A DNA stretch of 64,000 nt, taken from contig JAHFCE010000004.1 in assembly GCA_023249675.1 (NCBI GenBank), positions 62,675-126,674 of the forward strand, read 5' to 3'. The stretch comes from Elusimicrobiota bacterium. Lineage in GTDB: Bacteria; Elusimicrobiota; Elusimicrobia; UBA1565; UBA9628. Position numbers and translations under genes: made by a program. This document shows positions 17,609 to 26,719 of the stretch, one piece after another; within the stretch, counting starts at the first letter, position 1, and every line of letters begins with the position of its first letter. A model generated the notes under the pieces. That model saw nothing but the letters and a program-made list of their open reading frames with translations. It did not search any database and was not told where the DNA came from.

Positions 17609-17965
17609 ATGGTCGTGCGTATCTATCAGTACGAGAAATGTTCCACCTGCCGCCAGGCCCTTAAATTCCTCGAGGCCCGGAAGATCGCCTTTGTGAAGAC
17701 GCCGATCGTGGACCAGCCGCCGTCCTTGGCCGAGCTCAAGGCCATGCTCGTCTATACGGGCGACTTGCGCCGCCTGTTCAATGTCTCCGGCGTGCTGTAC
17801 CGTGAGATGGAGCTCGGCGAGAAGTTGAAAACCATGGGCCAAGGCGACGCCCTGGCCCTCCTCGCCCGGCACGGCAAGCTCGTCAAACGCCCTTTCGTCC
17901 TGCTCACGGACCGAGGCCTTCTCGGCTTCAAGGAAGAAGAATGGAAAGCCGCCTTCCGTTCCTGA
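17609..17965 (+). CDS. ArsC/Spx/MgsR-family thioredoxin-fold protein
   Basis: 118 residues, the usual length. The N-terminal redox motif YEKCSTCRQALKFL contains Cys12 and Cys15 as in Spx/MgsR and YffB-type proteins. The later segment RRLFNVSGVLYREM and LVKRPFVLL match the family, including the conserved Arg-Pro. Members are either arsenate reductases or RNA-polymerase-binding redox regulators; CXXC favours the Spx/MgsR group, but no functional proof is possible here. Its 3' end overlaps the next glycosyltransferase by 25 nt, tying it to the polysaccharide operon. Confidence 0.8.
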   Translation: MVVRIYQYEKCSTCRQALKFLEARKIAFVKTPIVDQPPSLAELKAMLVYTGDLRRLFNVSGVLYREMELGEKLKTMGQGDALALLARHGKLVKRPFVLLTDRGLLGFKEEEWKAAFRS

Positions 17966-19149
17966 CGCGCTGGAGCGCGCGTCGTTTCGATGTCTCCGTC
18001 TTCACCCTTGCCCTCGCCGTGCGCCTTGCCGCCCTCGCGCTGTTCCAGGCTCGGGGGCTCGGCGACGCGTACGGGCGAGACATCTATTTTACCCTCGCGC
18101 TGTCCTGGCTCGGCCGGCTACCGATGCCGTCCTTCGATGCGACGCATCCGCCGCTTTATACCTTGCTGATCGCCGGCGTTCTCGGGCTGCTCAAAACCTC
18201 GAGCCAGCTCCCGGTCCTTTTTTTGCAGGTCTTCCTCGGAGCCGGCTCGGTCCTGCTGGCGCGTCGCATCGGAGCCTTTCTGCTGGATGAGAAAACCGCG
18301 CGGCTGGGCGCGCTGTGGCTTGCGCTCGATCCGGCCGTGATTTTCTTCACCCCGCAATTGCAGACGGAAACGCTGTTCGTCGCGATGATGCTGGCATTCT
18401 TCCTGGGGTTATTGGAGTTATGGGATAAGCCGTTGTCGTGGCGCCACGCCGCGCTTGGCCTGTGGGGCGGCCTGTGCGTCTCGTGCCGCTCGGTCTTCGG
18501 CGCCTTTCCCGCCTTTTTATTCTGGGCCGTTTGGCGTTCAAAAGGTTTTTTCCGCGCCTTGTTCTTCTGTCTCGTGCTCGCGCCGGGCTGGTTTCTTCCA
18601 TCGGGGCTGTGGGCGGCGCGTAACTACTGGAAGTACCGCCAGCTCGTCCCGCTGTCGGGGCAGATGGGCTGGACGTTGTACGAGGGCTTCTCGCTTGACC
18701 GAGAGGTCGTGCGCAACCACCCGATGGAGATGACGGCCGAAGCGAAGCGGATGGGCGTCGGCGAGCGCGCCGTCGGCGCGTACTTCTTCGCTCGATGGAA
18801 GACCTTCGTGCGTGAAAATCCGCTGCAGTCTGCGGCGATTGTCGTCGGCAAGATAATCCTATACTGGCGGCCGTGGCTGTACGACCCGTACACCGGGTGG
18901 CAGCGCGCCGTCATGGGCGTCTACTTTACCGTCCTGTTTGCCTGCGCCCTGTTCGGCGCGCGAACGGCGCTGGCCTCGCGCGCGCCGTGGGGTCCCGTGT
19001 GGGCCGCGCTCGTCTATCACACCGCCGTGCACGCCGTGTTCATGACGTCGTTGCGTTATCGCGTCCCGCTCGAGCCGTTTTTGTGCCTTCTGGCTGCGGC
19101 GGGCGTCGCCCCGTACTTGGCTTTCCGGGTGGGAAGTCCGCGTGCGTAG
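17941..19149 (+). CDS. GT-C membrane glycosyltransferase (ArnT/PMT-like)
   Basis: 402 residues with about ten hydrophobic helices. The first extracytoplasmic loop carries acidic and aromatic residues (GDAYGRDIYF) as in GT39/GT83 enzymes, which use polyprenyl-phosphate sugars at the periplasmic face. The segment DATHPPLYTLLI is typical of the PMT_2 domain. It begins inside the end of the Spx-like gene (25-nt overlap) and its stop overlaps the next GT-C gene by 8 nt. The DPM1-like GT2 downstream is a candidate supplier of its lipid-linked donor (inference). Confidence 0.75.
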   Translation: MESRLPFLTRWSARRFDVSVFTLALAVRLAALALFQARGLGDAYGRDIYFTLALSWLGRLPMPSFDATHPPLYTLLIAGVLGLLKTSSQLPVLFLQVFLGAGSVLLARRIGAFLLDEKTARLGALWLALDPAVIFFTPQLQTETLFVAMMLAFFLGLLELWDKPLSWRHAALGLWGGLCVSCRSVFGAFPAFLFWAVWRSKGFFRALFFCLVLAPGWFLPSGLWAARNYWKYRQLVPLSGQMGWTLYEGFSLDREVVRNHPMEMTAEAKRMGVGERAVGAYFFARWKTFVRENPLQSAAIVVGKIILYWRPWLYDPYTGWQRAVMGVYFTVLFACALFGARTALASRAPWGPVWAALVYHTAVHAVFMTSLRYRVPLEPFLCLLAAAGVAPYLAFRVGSPRA

Positions 19150-20809
19150 GAAGGTCTGGCCCGATGCGCGAACGTCGCGGCTCTGGGCTGTTTTCGGCGT
19201 CATGGCTTTAGCCGCAGGGCTGCGCTTTGCCGCGCTCGGCTACGGCCTGCCGCACACCTACAACGCCGATGAGCCGCACCTCGTCAATATGGCCGTCTCA
19301 TTCGGGAGCGGAAGCTTGCGTCCTTATTCGTTCAAGTACCCGACGCTGTGGCCGACCGTGCTCGCCGGCTTTTACGGTCTTTGGTTTACGCTTTGGTCGG
19401 TGTTCGGCCTGCGCAAAGGTCCGATCGATTTCGCGGCCCTGTACGGCTTTGTCCCGACGGGTTTTTATCTGATCGCGCGCTTCGCTTCGGCTTTGTCTTC
19501 GCTTGCGGCCGTCATCGTCGTCGCGCGCGCCGAACGTGTCGATCGCAACGGCGCGCGCTGGCCCTATGGCGCGCTGATCCTCGCCTTCGCGCCGGTTCTC
19601 GTGGACCTTGCGCACGCCGCCAAGCCGGACTCGCTCATGCTCCTGCTCATCGCCGGCGCTTGGTCCTGCGCCCTGCGTTTTCAATCGGGCGGGGCGCATG
19701 GCTGGCTGTACGCCTCGGCTGCGCTCGTCGGGGCCGCCTGCTCGACGCAGTACACGGCGGCCCCGGCCGCTTTGATCGTGCCGCTGGCCTGGCTGCTGCG
19801 CGACGGCGGGCGGGCGCCTCTCTCAGGGCTTGTTCAGGCCGTCCTCTTTGCCGCGGCCGTCTTTTTCGCCGGCTCGCCCTTTGTCGCGCTCGACTTCCGC
19901 CGTTTCGTCGCGGACTGGACCGACTACGCCGACCTTGGACGACTGCGTCCGTACGATGCCGCGGCGATGGCTAAGAGCGTGGCGCATAATCTTTGGGCTT
20001 ACGGCGGCGAAGGCTCTCCCGCCGGCGCGGCCGCCATCCTCGGTCTCGGCGTGCTGCTGTGGAGGCGTACGCGCCGGGCACTTTTTCTCGCCGTCCCGAT
20101 CGGAGCGTACTTCGCCGTGCTCGCGGCGAGCCCTGATGGAGGTTGGCAGCGTTACCTGCTTGGGGTGTTTCCGGCGCTGGCGCTTCTGTCAAGCGAGGGC
20201 CTGGCTTTTCTGGGCGGAGAGAATCGTTGGCGGCGCGGCGCGGTTGCGGTTCTCATTGGCGCACCTGGTCTTTTCCTCTCCGGGCATTTGGTCGCCGATC
20301 TCACCTTGCCCGACACGCGGGCCCAGGCCGAGACCTGGATGAAGGCGAATGTGCCTGCGGGTGAAACGATCTTGCTCGATCAGGCCCACGCCTCGCCGCG
20401 CGCGATTCCGTCAAAAGAGCAGTGCGCCGATTTGGCCATCCGCACCGCCGCCGCCGGCTCGCCGCGCTCGCGGCTTTGGCGCGCGATGGCGGAGCGCCAT
20501 CCCGGCGGCGGCTGGAGGATCTACCGCATCCAGCGTTCGGCGGGTGACCTACTCTCCGCACCGCGGCACGTCGCGGCTTCCCAGGCCGACTCGGACTTCC
20601 TGGATGTGCGCCCCGGCCTCGATCCCGTGCGTGCGGTGCGCGCGAACTGGGTTGTCACCTCGAGCGCCGGCGCCGATCCCCGACACGTCCGTGAGCTTGC
20701 GACGTTCTTCTCTGAGCTCGCCGCCGGCGCCGATCTCATCCAGGAATTCCCCCCTGAGCCGGGCAAGATCATGGGTCCGTGGTTGAGAGTCTGGCGCCTG
20801 CGGAGATGA
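19142..20809 (+). CDS. GT-C membrane glycosyltransferase (PMT-like), second copy
   Basis: 555 residues, GTG start at 19142 overlapping the previous stop. The N-terminal helix is followed by YNADEPHLVNMAVSF, the acidic pair of the first periplasmic loop in GT39-like enzymes. About nine to eleven helices are expected, then a soluble C-terminal part (about residues 390-555). The function is sugar transfer from a polyprenyl-phosphate donor at the outer face of the inner membrane. No close relative of the first copy by eye beyond shared topology. Confidence 0.72.
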   Translation: MRRKVWPDARTSRLWAVFGVMALAAGLRFAALGYGLPHTYNADEPHLVNMAVSFGSGSLRPYSFKYPTLWPTVLAGFYGLWFTLWSVFGLRKGPIDFAALYGFVPTGFYLIARFASALSSLAAVIVVARAERVDRNGARWPYGALILAFAPVLVDLAHAAKPDSLMLLLIAGAWSCALRFQSGGAHGWLYASAALVGAACSTQYTAAPAALIVPLAWLLRDGGRAPLSGLVQAVLFAAAVFFAGSPFVALDFRRFVADWTDYADLGRLRPYDAAAMAKSVAHNLWAYGGEGSPAGAAAILGLGVLLWRRTRRALFLAVPIGAYFAVLAASPDGGWQRYLLGVFPALALLSSEGLAFLGGENRWRRGAVAVLIGAPGLFLSGHLVADLTLPDTRAQAETWMKANVPAGETILLDQAHASPRAIPSKEQCADLAIRTAAAGSPRSRLWRAMAERHPGGGWRIYRIQRSAGDLLSAPRHVAASQADSDFLDVRPGLDPVRAVRANWVVTSSAGADPRHVRELATFFSELAAGADLIQEFPPEPGKIMGPWLRVWRLRR

Positions 20810-20825
20810 CAGGCCTGCCATTTTC

Positions 20826-20831
20826 TATAAT
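20826..20831 (+). promoter_or_regulatory. -10 element of the DPM1-like GT2 (near-leaderless)
   Basis: Perfect TATAAT 9 nt before the ATG at 20841. It gives the second half of this gene run its own promoter. Confidence 0.45.
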
Positions 20832-20840
20832 GTCGGCCTT

Positions 20841-21593
20841 ATGTCCCGGCCCAAAGTCATCGTCGTTATGCCCGCCTACAACGCGGAAAAGACCCTCGAG
20901 CGCACGATCAAGGATATTCCCGCCGGCACGGTGGACGAAGTCATACTCGTCGATGACTGCTCGAAAGACGGCACGGTGGCGCTCGCGAAGAGGCTGGGGC
21001 TGACCGTCATCCAGCACCAGAGCAACAAGGGCTATGGCGGCAACCAGAAGACCTGCTATCGAGCCGCTCTTCAGCGTGGTGCGGACATCGTGGTCATGGT
21101 CCACCCCGATTACCAGTACGACGCGCGCCTCGTGCCGATCATGTCGGACCTGATCAGCAACGACATCTGCGATATGGTCTGCGGCAACCGCATCCGCACG
21201 CGTTGGGAAGCTCTTGATGGCGGCATGCCGGTCTACAAATACGTGTTCAACCGCCTACTGACGATGTTCGAGAACTTCGTTACCGGTCAAAACCTCGGCG
21301 AGTGGCACTCGGGCCTGCGCGCCTATTCGCGTCAGTGTCTCGAGATCGTGCCGTGGGAGGGGAATTCCGACGACTTCGTGTTTGATCAACAGTTCCTCAT
21401 CCAAGCCGCCTATATGAAACAAAGATTGGGGGATGTGCCCGTCGCCGCGCGCTACTTTCCGGAGGCCTCGTCGATCAACTTCAAGCGCTCCTGCGAGTAC
21501 GGTTTGTCGGCGCTGTGGTGCTTGGGACAGTCCGTGCTGCAGCGCCTGGGTGTGGTGCGCTTCGCCTTGTTCGAGCCGAAAACCCCTCAATGA
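20841..21593 (+). CDS. DPM1-like family 2 glycosyltransferase
   Basis: 250 residues. GT-A motifs: VVMPAYNAEKTLERTI, VDDCSKDGT and NKGYGGNQKTCY. The usual DADGQ metal site reads VHPDYQYD, as in a bacterial subgroup of dolichol-phosphate-mannose-synthase-like proteins. No membrane helix is obvious, so it is cytoplasmic or peripheral. It likely moves a sugar from a nucleotide to undecaprenyl phosphate, feeding the GT-C enzymes around it (inference). The stop overlaps the next start as ATGA. Confidence 0.82.
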   Translation: MSRPKVIVVMPAYNAEKTLERTIKDIPAGTVDEVILVDDCSKDGTVALAKRLGLTVIQHQSNKGYGGNQKTCYRAALQRGADIVVMVHPDYQYDARLVPIMSDLISNDICDMVCGNRIRTRWEALDGGMPVYKYVFNRLLTMFENFVTGQNLGEWHSGLRAYSRQCLEIVPWEGNSDDFVFDQQFLIQAAYMKQRLGDVPVAARYFPEASSINFKRSCEYGLSALWCLGQSVLQRLGVVRFALFEPKTPQ

Positions 21594-23551
21594 ACCGAGC
21601 CGCGGCGGCCTTCGCTCTGCTGACGGCCGGACTCGGCGCGCTGTCGGCGGCGGATTCTCTGTGGGTGGCGCTCCGCCCGGGTTTCGTGCCCTGCGTTCTC
21701 CTCGTGCTGACGATCCTGCTCGCCACGGGCTCCGGCCGCGTCCTCGTCGGGAGCTTGGGCCTGTCCGACATGAGCGAGTCGCAGAAGACCTTGGCCGGGG
21801 CGACCGTGGGCCTGGGCCTGCTCGCCCTCGGGGGCTTTTTTCTCGGGGCATTCGGGTTGTTCAAGCCTTGGGCCGCCTCGGCCTTTCTCGCGGCGCTGTG
21901 GGTGATCGGATATGCGCAGCTCAAGCCGGCGCTGCGGTCGCTGGCCCCCGACAAAAACCTGCTCCGCGAGCGCCCGCTTGCGGCCGCGGCCGTCGTTCTG
22001 CCGCTGCTCGCGGCGCTGTGGATGTGCCTTGTGCCGCCCCATCAGTACGATTCTCTCGTCTACCACCTCGCCTTGCCGCAGGCCTATCTGCGCGCCGGGC
22101 AATTATTCGCCCCGGCGGGAATCGTTTACGCGCACTTCCCGCAGAACGGGGAGATGCTTTTTTCCTTGGCCCTGCTGCTCGGCTCCGACATCCTGGCGCA
22201 GATGTACATGTGGCTCTCCACCGTGCTCGCGATCTGGTGGGTGTTCGCGCTCGGGCGGCGCGAGGCGCCGATGAGCGCGGTGGCGCTGGCTGCGATCTTC
22301 ATCGCGACGCATTCGGCGGTGCTCCTGATGGCGTCGACGACCTACGTCGAGCCGCTCGTCATGCTGTGGATCACGGCGGCAGTATTCGGTTTCGAGCGCT
22401 GGCGCCAGCTCGCGCCGGGGGGCGGGGGGCCGCGCGGCTGGCTGATCCTGTCGGCGATCTTCACGGGTCTGGCGTTGGGGACCAAGTACTATGCCGGTAT
22501 CGGCGCGGCAGTGTTCGGCCTGCGCCTGCTCTGCGCGCTGACGTTCGACCGCCGCAAGCAAAGAGCCGTCGATCTGGCTCTGTTCATCGGGATCGTGAGC
22601 GCGTTGTTTGCGCCGTGGCTGATCAAGAACTGGGTGTGCGTGCGCAACCCCGTGTTCCCGTTCTTCTATGAGTATTTTGAGAACACCAACACCGGCTGGA
22701 ACGCAGAGCTCGCCGCAGGCTATTTCAGAGTGCTGGTCGAGTACGGCCATGTCGGCGGCTTCTTCCACAGCCTGATCTCCCTGCCGATCCTGCTGCTGCA
22801 TAATCCGCTGCGTTTCGGCGGGGGCATGGACGTACTCGGCGACCTTGGCTGGGACATTTCCCTGTGGCTTCTGCCGCTTGGCGCGTGGGCGGCCTCGAAG
22901 AATAAAGTCCTTCGGGGGCTTCTTCTCTTCTGCTTCCTGTGGGGCGCGGCATGGTTCTCGAGCGGCGTCGTCCTGCGCTTTCTGACCGTGCTCGTGCCGA
23001 TCCTGGCGCTCCTGGGAGCCTGCGGCTTGGTCCGTCTCTGGGACGGGCTTGCGCGCTGGGCGCGCTGGGCGATGGCGGGCTCTCTTGGGATCATGACCCT
23101 CGCCCACCTCTTCTTGTTTGTGTTTGTCCACGCGGTCTTCGGCTCGGGTTCGACGGCCTTTGGGCTCGAGACGCGGGAGGCGTTCCTGACGCGCCGTCTC
23201 GACTACTACGCCTGCGCGGACTGGCTCCGAGTTCACGCCGCCGAGCATGATAAAATACTTGTCGTTGGCGAACAGCGCGGCTACTATCTGCCGATCGACC
23301 ATCTTCCCAGCACCGTGCACATGCCTAATCTCTTCGTGCGCCGCGCCAATTCGTGCGCCTCTCCCGAGGCGTTGTTGGACTCCCTGCGCGCCGATGGATT
23401 TACGCGCGTGCTGATCGTCCCGCGCGAGGCCGCGCGCTTGGGCTCGGGACTCGGCAGACTCACCCCAGCCGGCGCAGCCAACTGGAAGGGTCTCGAAGAC
23501 GCGCTCAAGACCGAGTTCGCGGGCCGCGGCTGCGTGGTGGCGCCTTTGTGA
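21590..23551 (+). CDS. Large GT-C-like membrane glycosyltransferase
   Basis: 653 residues with about 11-13 membrane helices and a soluble C-terminus. The first extracytoplasmic loop contains PPHQYDSLVYHLALPQAYL-like residues with a conserved Asp, the pattern of bacterial GT39-type proteins. ATG at 21590 overlaps the previous stop as ATGA, and its own stop overlaps the WecA-like start as GTGA. It is probably a lipid-linked-sugar-dependent glycosyltransferase or polymerase; an O-antigen-polymerase-type function cannot be excluded. Confidence 0.7.
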   Translation: MNRAAAAFALLTAGLGALSAADSLWVALRPGFVPCVLLVLTILLATGSGRVLVGSLGLSDMSESQKTLAGATVGLGLLALGGFFLGAFGLFKPWAASAFLAALWVIGYAQLKPALRSLAPDKNLLRERPLAAAAVVLPLLAALWMCLVPPHQYDSLVYHLALPQAYLRAGQLFAPAGIVYAHFPQNGEMLFSLALLLGSDILAQMYMWLSTVLAIWWVFALGRREAPMSAVALAAIFIATHSAVLLMASTTYVEPLVMLWITAAVFGFERWRQLAPGGGGPRGWLILSAIFTGLALGTKYYAGIGAAVFGLRLLCALTFDRRKQRAVDLALFIGIVSALFAPWLIKNWVCVRNPVFPFFYEYFENTNTGWNAELAAGYFRVLVEYGHVGGFFHSLISLPILLLHNPLRFGGGMDVLGDLGWDISLWLLPLGAWAASKNKVLRGLLLFCFLWGAAWFSSGVVLRFLTVLVPILALLGACGLVRLWDGLARWARWAMAGSLGIMTLAHLFLFVFVHAVFGSGSTAFGLETREAFLTRRLDYYACADWLRVHAAEHDKILVVGEQRGYYLPIDHLPSTVHMPNLFVRRANSCASPEALLDSLRADGFTRVLIVPREAARLGSGLGRLTPAGAANWKGLEDALKTEFAGRGCVVAPL

Positions 23552-24582
23552 GGAGCTATTCGGGTTTGTTGGCGATTTCCTTTGTCTGCTCGGCGGCGGT
23601 CTCGTTCTTCACGACTCCGCTCGTGCGCGCGCTGTCTTTGCGTCTGGGCGTGCTCGACTTGCCGAGCTCCACGGTCAAGACGCATCAGGAGCCGACGCCT
23701 GTGTTCGGTGGCGTCGCGATCTGGTTCGGCTTCATGGCGACCATGTTCCTGCTGCGCATGACTACGAGCTTTCCGACGGGCACCCTCTACAACCTGCGCT
23801 CGCTCGTGCTCGGCGGATCGTTGGTCTTCGCGCTCGGTCTCATCGACGATTTGAAAAGGCCCGAAGGGGTGGACTACAAGCCGAAATTCTTCGTACAGAT
23901 GCTGGCCGCAGCGCTGCTGATCCTGTTCGGCCTGCGCATGCGCTTTCTCCAGCCTGCTTATGTCGCGGCTGCGGTCACGATGGTTTGGGTCGTCGGCGTG
24001 ACGAACGCCTTCAACATCGTGGACATCATGGACGGGCTGTCCGCGAGTCAGGCGGCGGCGGCCGCACTCGCCTTCCTGATGATTTCCTTGCCGTCGGAGG
24101 AGTTGTACGTCAATTTCGCTTCCGCCGCCCTCGCCGGCGCAGCGCTCGGTTTCCTGCCCTGGAATCTGTCGAAGAAGCGCAAGATCTTCATGGGCGACTC
24201 CGGAAGCCTGCTGATCGGGTTCCTGCTCGCGGGCATCTCTCTTGGCGCGCGCTATTCCGACGTCAACGACGCGGGCGTTTTCGCGCCGCTGTTGATCCTC
24301 TTTGTGCCGGCTTTCGACACCGTCTTCGTGAGCCTTCTGCGGCTGAATCAGGGCAAGTCCCCGTTCCTCGGCTCGAGGGACCACTTCGCCCTGCGCCTGG
24401 AGAAGATGGGATTCTCGCGCGGGAAGGTCGTGCTGATGTCGGCCGCGGCTGCGGGCTTCATGGGATTTTGCGCGTTCCTGGTGACCCTGCTTCCGCTGCG
24501 CGGCGCGGTCCTGGTCTATCTCCTGGTCGCCGTCCTCGTTCTCTGGTTCGGGCGCCGCATGGCGCTCGTCGAGATGCAATGA
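23548..24582 (+). CDS. WecA/TagO-like undecaprenyl-phosphate sugar-1-phosphate transferase
   Basis: 344 residues, about ten helices, MraY superfamily (GT4-type PNPT). Diagnostic motifs are HQEPTPVFGGVAIW, LIDDLKRP, TNAFNIVDIMDGLSA, IFMGDSGSLL and the late SRDHFALRL loop. It starts glycan assembly by transferring GlcNAc-1-phosphate (or a related sugar phosphate) to undecaprenyl phosphate at the cytoplasmic face. The GTG start at 23548 overlaps the preceding stop as GTGA and is preferred to upstream in-frame codons. The stop overlaps the next gene as ATGA. It is the best candidate for the initiating enzyme of this locus. Confidence 0.88.
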   Translation: MRSYSGLLAISFVCSAAVSFFTTPLVRALSLRLGVLDLPSSTVKTHQEPTPVFGGVAIWFGFMATMFLLRMTTSFPTGTLYNLRSLVLGGSLVFALGLIDDLKRPEGVDYKPKFFVQMLAAALLILFGLRMRFLQPAYVAAAVTMVWVVGVTNAFNIVDIMDGLSASQAAAAALAFLMISLPSEELYVNFASAALAGAALGFLPWNLSKKRKIFMGDSGSLLIGFLLAGISLGARYSDVNDAGVFAPLLILFVPAFDTVFVSLLRLNQGKSPFLGSRDHFALRLEKMGFSRGKVVLMSAAAAGFMGFCAFLVTLLPLRGAVLVYLLVAVLVLWFGRRMALVEMQ

Positions 24583-25937
24583 AGGTCGACGTCCTCATCC
24601 TCGGTGGCGGCCTGGCGGGCCTCTCGGCCGCGCATCATTTGGGCGAGCGTGGCGTGCGTTCGCGCCTCATCGTCGAGGCGAAGGAGCGCGTCGGCGGCAC
24701 GGCCGGCTCGGTGACGGCGGGCGGCTTCACCTTCGATTATACGGGGCATCTGCTTCATCTGCATGATCCTGACGGGCAGGCGTTGATTCTCGATCTGCTC
24801 AAGGACAACCTCGCGACGCACGAACGCAGGGCGTGGATCTATTCGCAGGGCGTGTTCACGCGCTATCCGTTTCAGGCCAACACGAAGGGCCTGCCCCCTG
24901 CGACCGTCGCCGAGTGCGTCGCGGGCTTTCTTGAGACCGTGCACCGGCCGCGCCCGCTGGCGCGCGCGCCCGACTTCCTGTCATGGAGCCGCGCGACGTT
25001 CGGCGAGGGCATCACGCGCCGCTTCATGCGCCCGTACAATGAAAAGTTGTGGCGCATGCCCCTGTCGCAGCTGACGACCGAGTGGCAGGGCCGTTTCGTC
25101 CCTAAGCCGTCCGCGTCTGAAGTTTTATATGGAGCCCTCACCGAGAAGAATGCTCAGTTCGGCTACAACGCAACTTTTCGCTATCCCGTGCGCGGCGGAA
25201 TCCAGTCCTTGCCCGATGCCCTCGCTGGACGCCTGGAGCCGGGCGTCGTGCGCGTGGGAAGCCCCGTTGTCGCCGTCGACCTCCGCGAGAAAGTCGCGCA
25301 GGTGCAGGGCCTTGGCGAAGTGCATTACGAGAGGCTTGTGAATACTTTGCCGCTGAATATTTTTCTCGATCTCGCGGCGCCGCTGCCGGATACGGTGAAA
25401 CAGGCGAGAGGCGCTTTGCGCTGGAACACGGTTTGGAACCTCAATGTCGGGATCGACCGTCCGGCTCCTGTCGACAAGCATTGGATCTATTATCCGGAGA
25501 AGCATTTTCCATTTTATCGCGTCGGCTACTCGAGCAACTTCTCGCCGAACCTCGCGCCTGAGGGCCACGCCGCGGTCTACATCGAAGCGGCGCGTCCCGG
25601 CGGAGCGCGTGTGGACCGCGACAAGCTCGAGGCGGCCATGATCAAGGGCCTGCGCGAGGCGGGTCTTCTGCGTCGCAGCGATGAGATCTCGGCCAAGATT
25701 TGGATGCCGGTCGAGGTGGGCTACGTTGTCTACGACCGCGCGCGCACGCCCGCCGTCGAGGCCATCTTCCGCCATTTCCAGACGCTCGGCGTCGAGTCGA
25801 TCGGCCGCTACGGCGGCTGGAAGTATTCGTTCATGGAAGAGACGATTCTCGACGGCAAACGCTGCGCTGAGCGCCTCACCGGCGCGGCCGCGGCGCCTGA
25901 GGCGCCACCCACCGCCGTACTGAGGGCCCTGACATGA
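24579..25937 (+). CDS. FAD-dependent UDP-galactopyranose mutase-like protein
   Basis: 452 residues. The FAD-binding start is VLILGGGLAGLSAAHHL, then GGTAGSVTAGGFTFDYTGHLLHL. RYPFQANTKGLPP and RRFMRPYNEKLWRMP resemble the eukaryotic-type UDP-galactopyranose mutases more than the short bacterial Glf, and a protoporphyrinogen-oxidase-like fold is shared. It may interconvert pyranose and furanose forms of UDP-galactose or catalyse a related redox-neutral reaction. ATG at 24579 overlaps the WecA-like stop as ATGA. Alternative: a generic amine-oxidase-like flavoprotein of polysaccharide loci. Confidence 0.72.
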   Translation: MKVDVLILGGGLAGLSAAHHLGERGVRSRLIVEAKERVGGTAGSVTAGGFTFDYTGHLLHLHDPDGQALILDLLKDNLATHERRAWIYSQGVFTRYPFQANTKGLPPATVAECVAGFLETVHRPRPLARAPDFLSWSRATFGEGITRRFMRPYNEKLWRMPLSQLTTEWQGRFVPKPSASEVLYGALTEKNAQFGYNATFRYPVRGGIQSLPDALAGRLEPGVVRVGSPVVAVDLREKVAQVQGLGEVHYERLVNTLPLNIFLDLAAPLPDTVKQARGALRWNTVWNLNVGIDRPAPVDKHWIYYPEKHFPFYRVGYSSNFSPNLAPEGHAAVYIEAARPGGARVDRDKLEAAMIKGLREAGLLRRSDEISAKIWMPVEVGYVVYDRARTPAVEAIFRHFQTLGVESIGRYGGWKYSFMEETILDGKRCAERLTGAAAAPEAPPTAVLRALT

Positions 25938-26719
25938 TCAAGCTCAACCGCGCGCTTTGCATCTTCGACCTGGAGGCCACCGGCACCAACGTTCTCGAAG
26001 ATCGGATCGTGGATATCTGCGTCCTGCGCCGGGAACCCGGCGGGGCCGAGGCGGTCTTCTCGTCGCTCGTCAACCCCGGTGTGCCGATTCCGCCCGAGGC
26101 CTCGGCGATTCATCACATCACCGACGACATGGTCAAAGACCAGCCGCGCCTCTGCGACCTCGCGCCGCAAATCCTCGCGATCTTCAAAGATGCGGACCTG
26201 TCCGGCTTCAACGCGGCCCGGTACGACATTCCGCTGCTCGCCGCCGAGTTCAAGCGCTTCGGCGCCGACTGGCCGGAGGCGGGCAAGAGGGTCGTGGATT
26301 CCTTCACGATCTTCGCGCGCAAGGAGCGCCGCGACTTGAGCGCCGCCTACAAGTTTTACTGCGGCAAGGACCTGACCGGCGCGCACCGCGCCGAAGCCGA
26401 CACGCGCGCCACCGCCGAGATTCTATGGGCCCAGGCCGAGCGCTATCCCGACCTCCCGCGGGACGTCGCCGGGATTGAGGCGTGGTGCAATCAGATCGAC
26501 CCAAGCCGCGTGGACGCCGATGGCAAGTTCGTCTGGAAGAACGGTGAGGCCACTTTCGGCTTCGGCAATAAGCACAAAGGTAAAACACTTCGCGAGGTCG
26601 TCCGCGCCGACCGCGGATATTTCGCGTGGATGATCGAGAAGGGAAACTTCAGCGCGGATGTGGTCCGCATCTGCCGCGAAGCCCTCGAGCACAAGTTCCC
26701 GGAGAAAAAAGATAAGTGA
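25934..26719 (+). CDS. DnaQ-like 3'-5' exonuclease with a C-terminal DUF3820-like domain
   Basis: 261 residues. DEDD exonuclease motifs: ExoI FDLEATGTN, ExoII GFNAARYDIPLL and ExoIII HRAEADTRATAE, giving a DEDDh enzyme with His in the last motif. The C-terminal part FGFGNKHKGKTLREV followed by YFAWMIEKGNFS matches the DUF3820-type domain often fused to such nucleases. It degrades DNA or RNA from the 3' end; proofreading or repair is plausible. It overlaps the preceding flavoprotein gene as ATGA, which is odd for a nuclease in a glycan operon. Confidence 0.82.
   Translation: MIKLNRALCIFDLEATGTNVLEDRIVDICVLRREPGGAEAVFSSLVNPGVPIPPEASAIHHITDDMVKDQPRLCDLAPQILAIFKDADLSGFNAARYDIPLLAAEFKRFGADWPEAGKRVVDSFTIFARKERRDLSAAYKFYCGKDLTGAHRAEADTRATAEILWAQAERYPDLPRDVAGIEAWCNQIDPSRVDADGKFVWKNGEATFGFGNKHKGKTLREVVRADRGYFAWMIEKGNFSADVVRICREALEHKFPEKKDK

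Noticed and set aside
22103-24579. Two long minus-strand open frames (405 and 431 codons)
   Set aside because: They lie antisense to a membrane glycosyltransferase and the WecA-like gene, are rich in His/Gln/Arg and show no domain.
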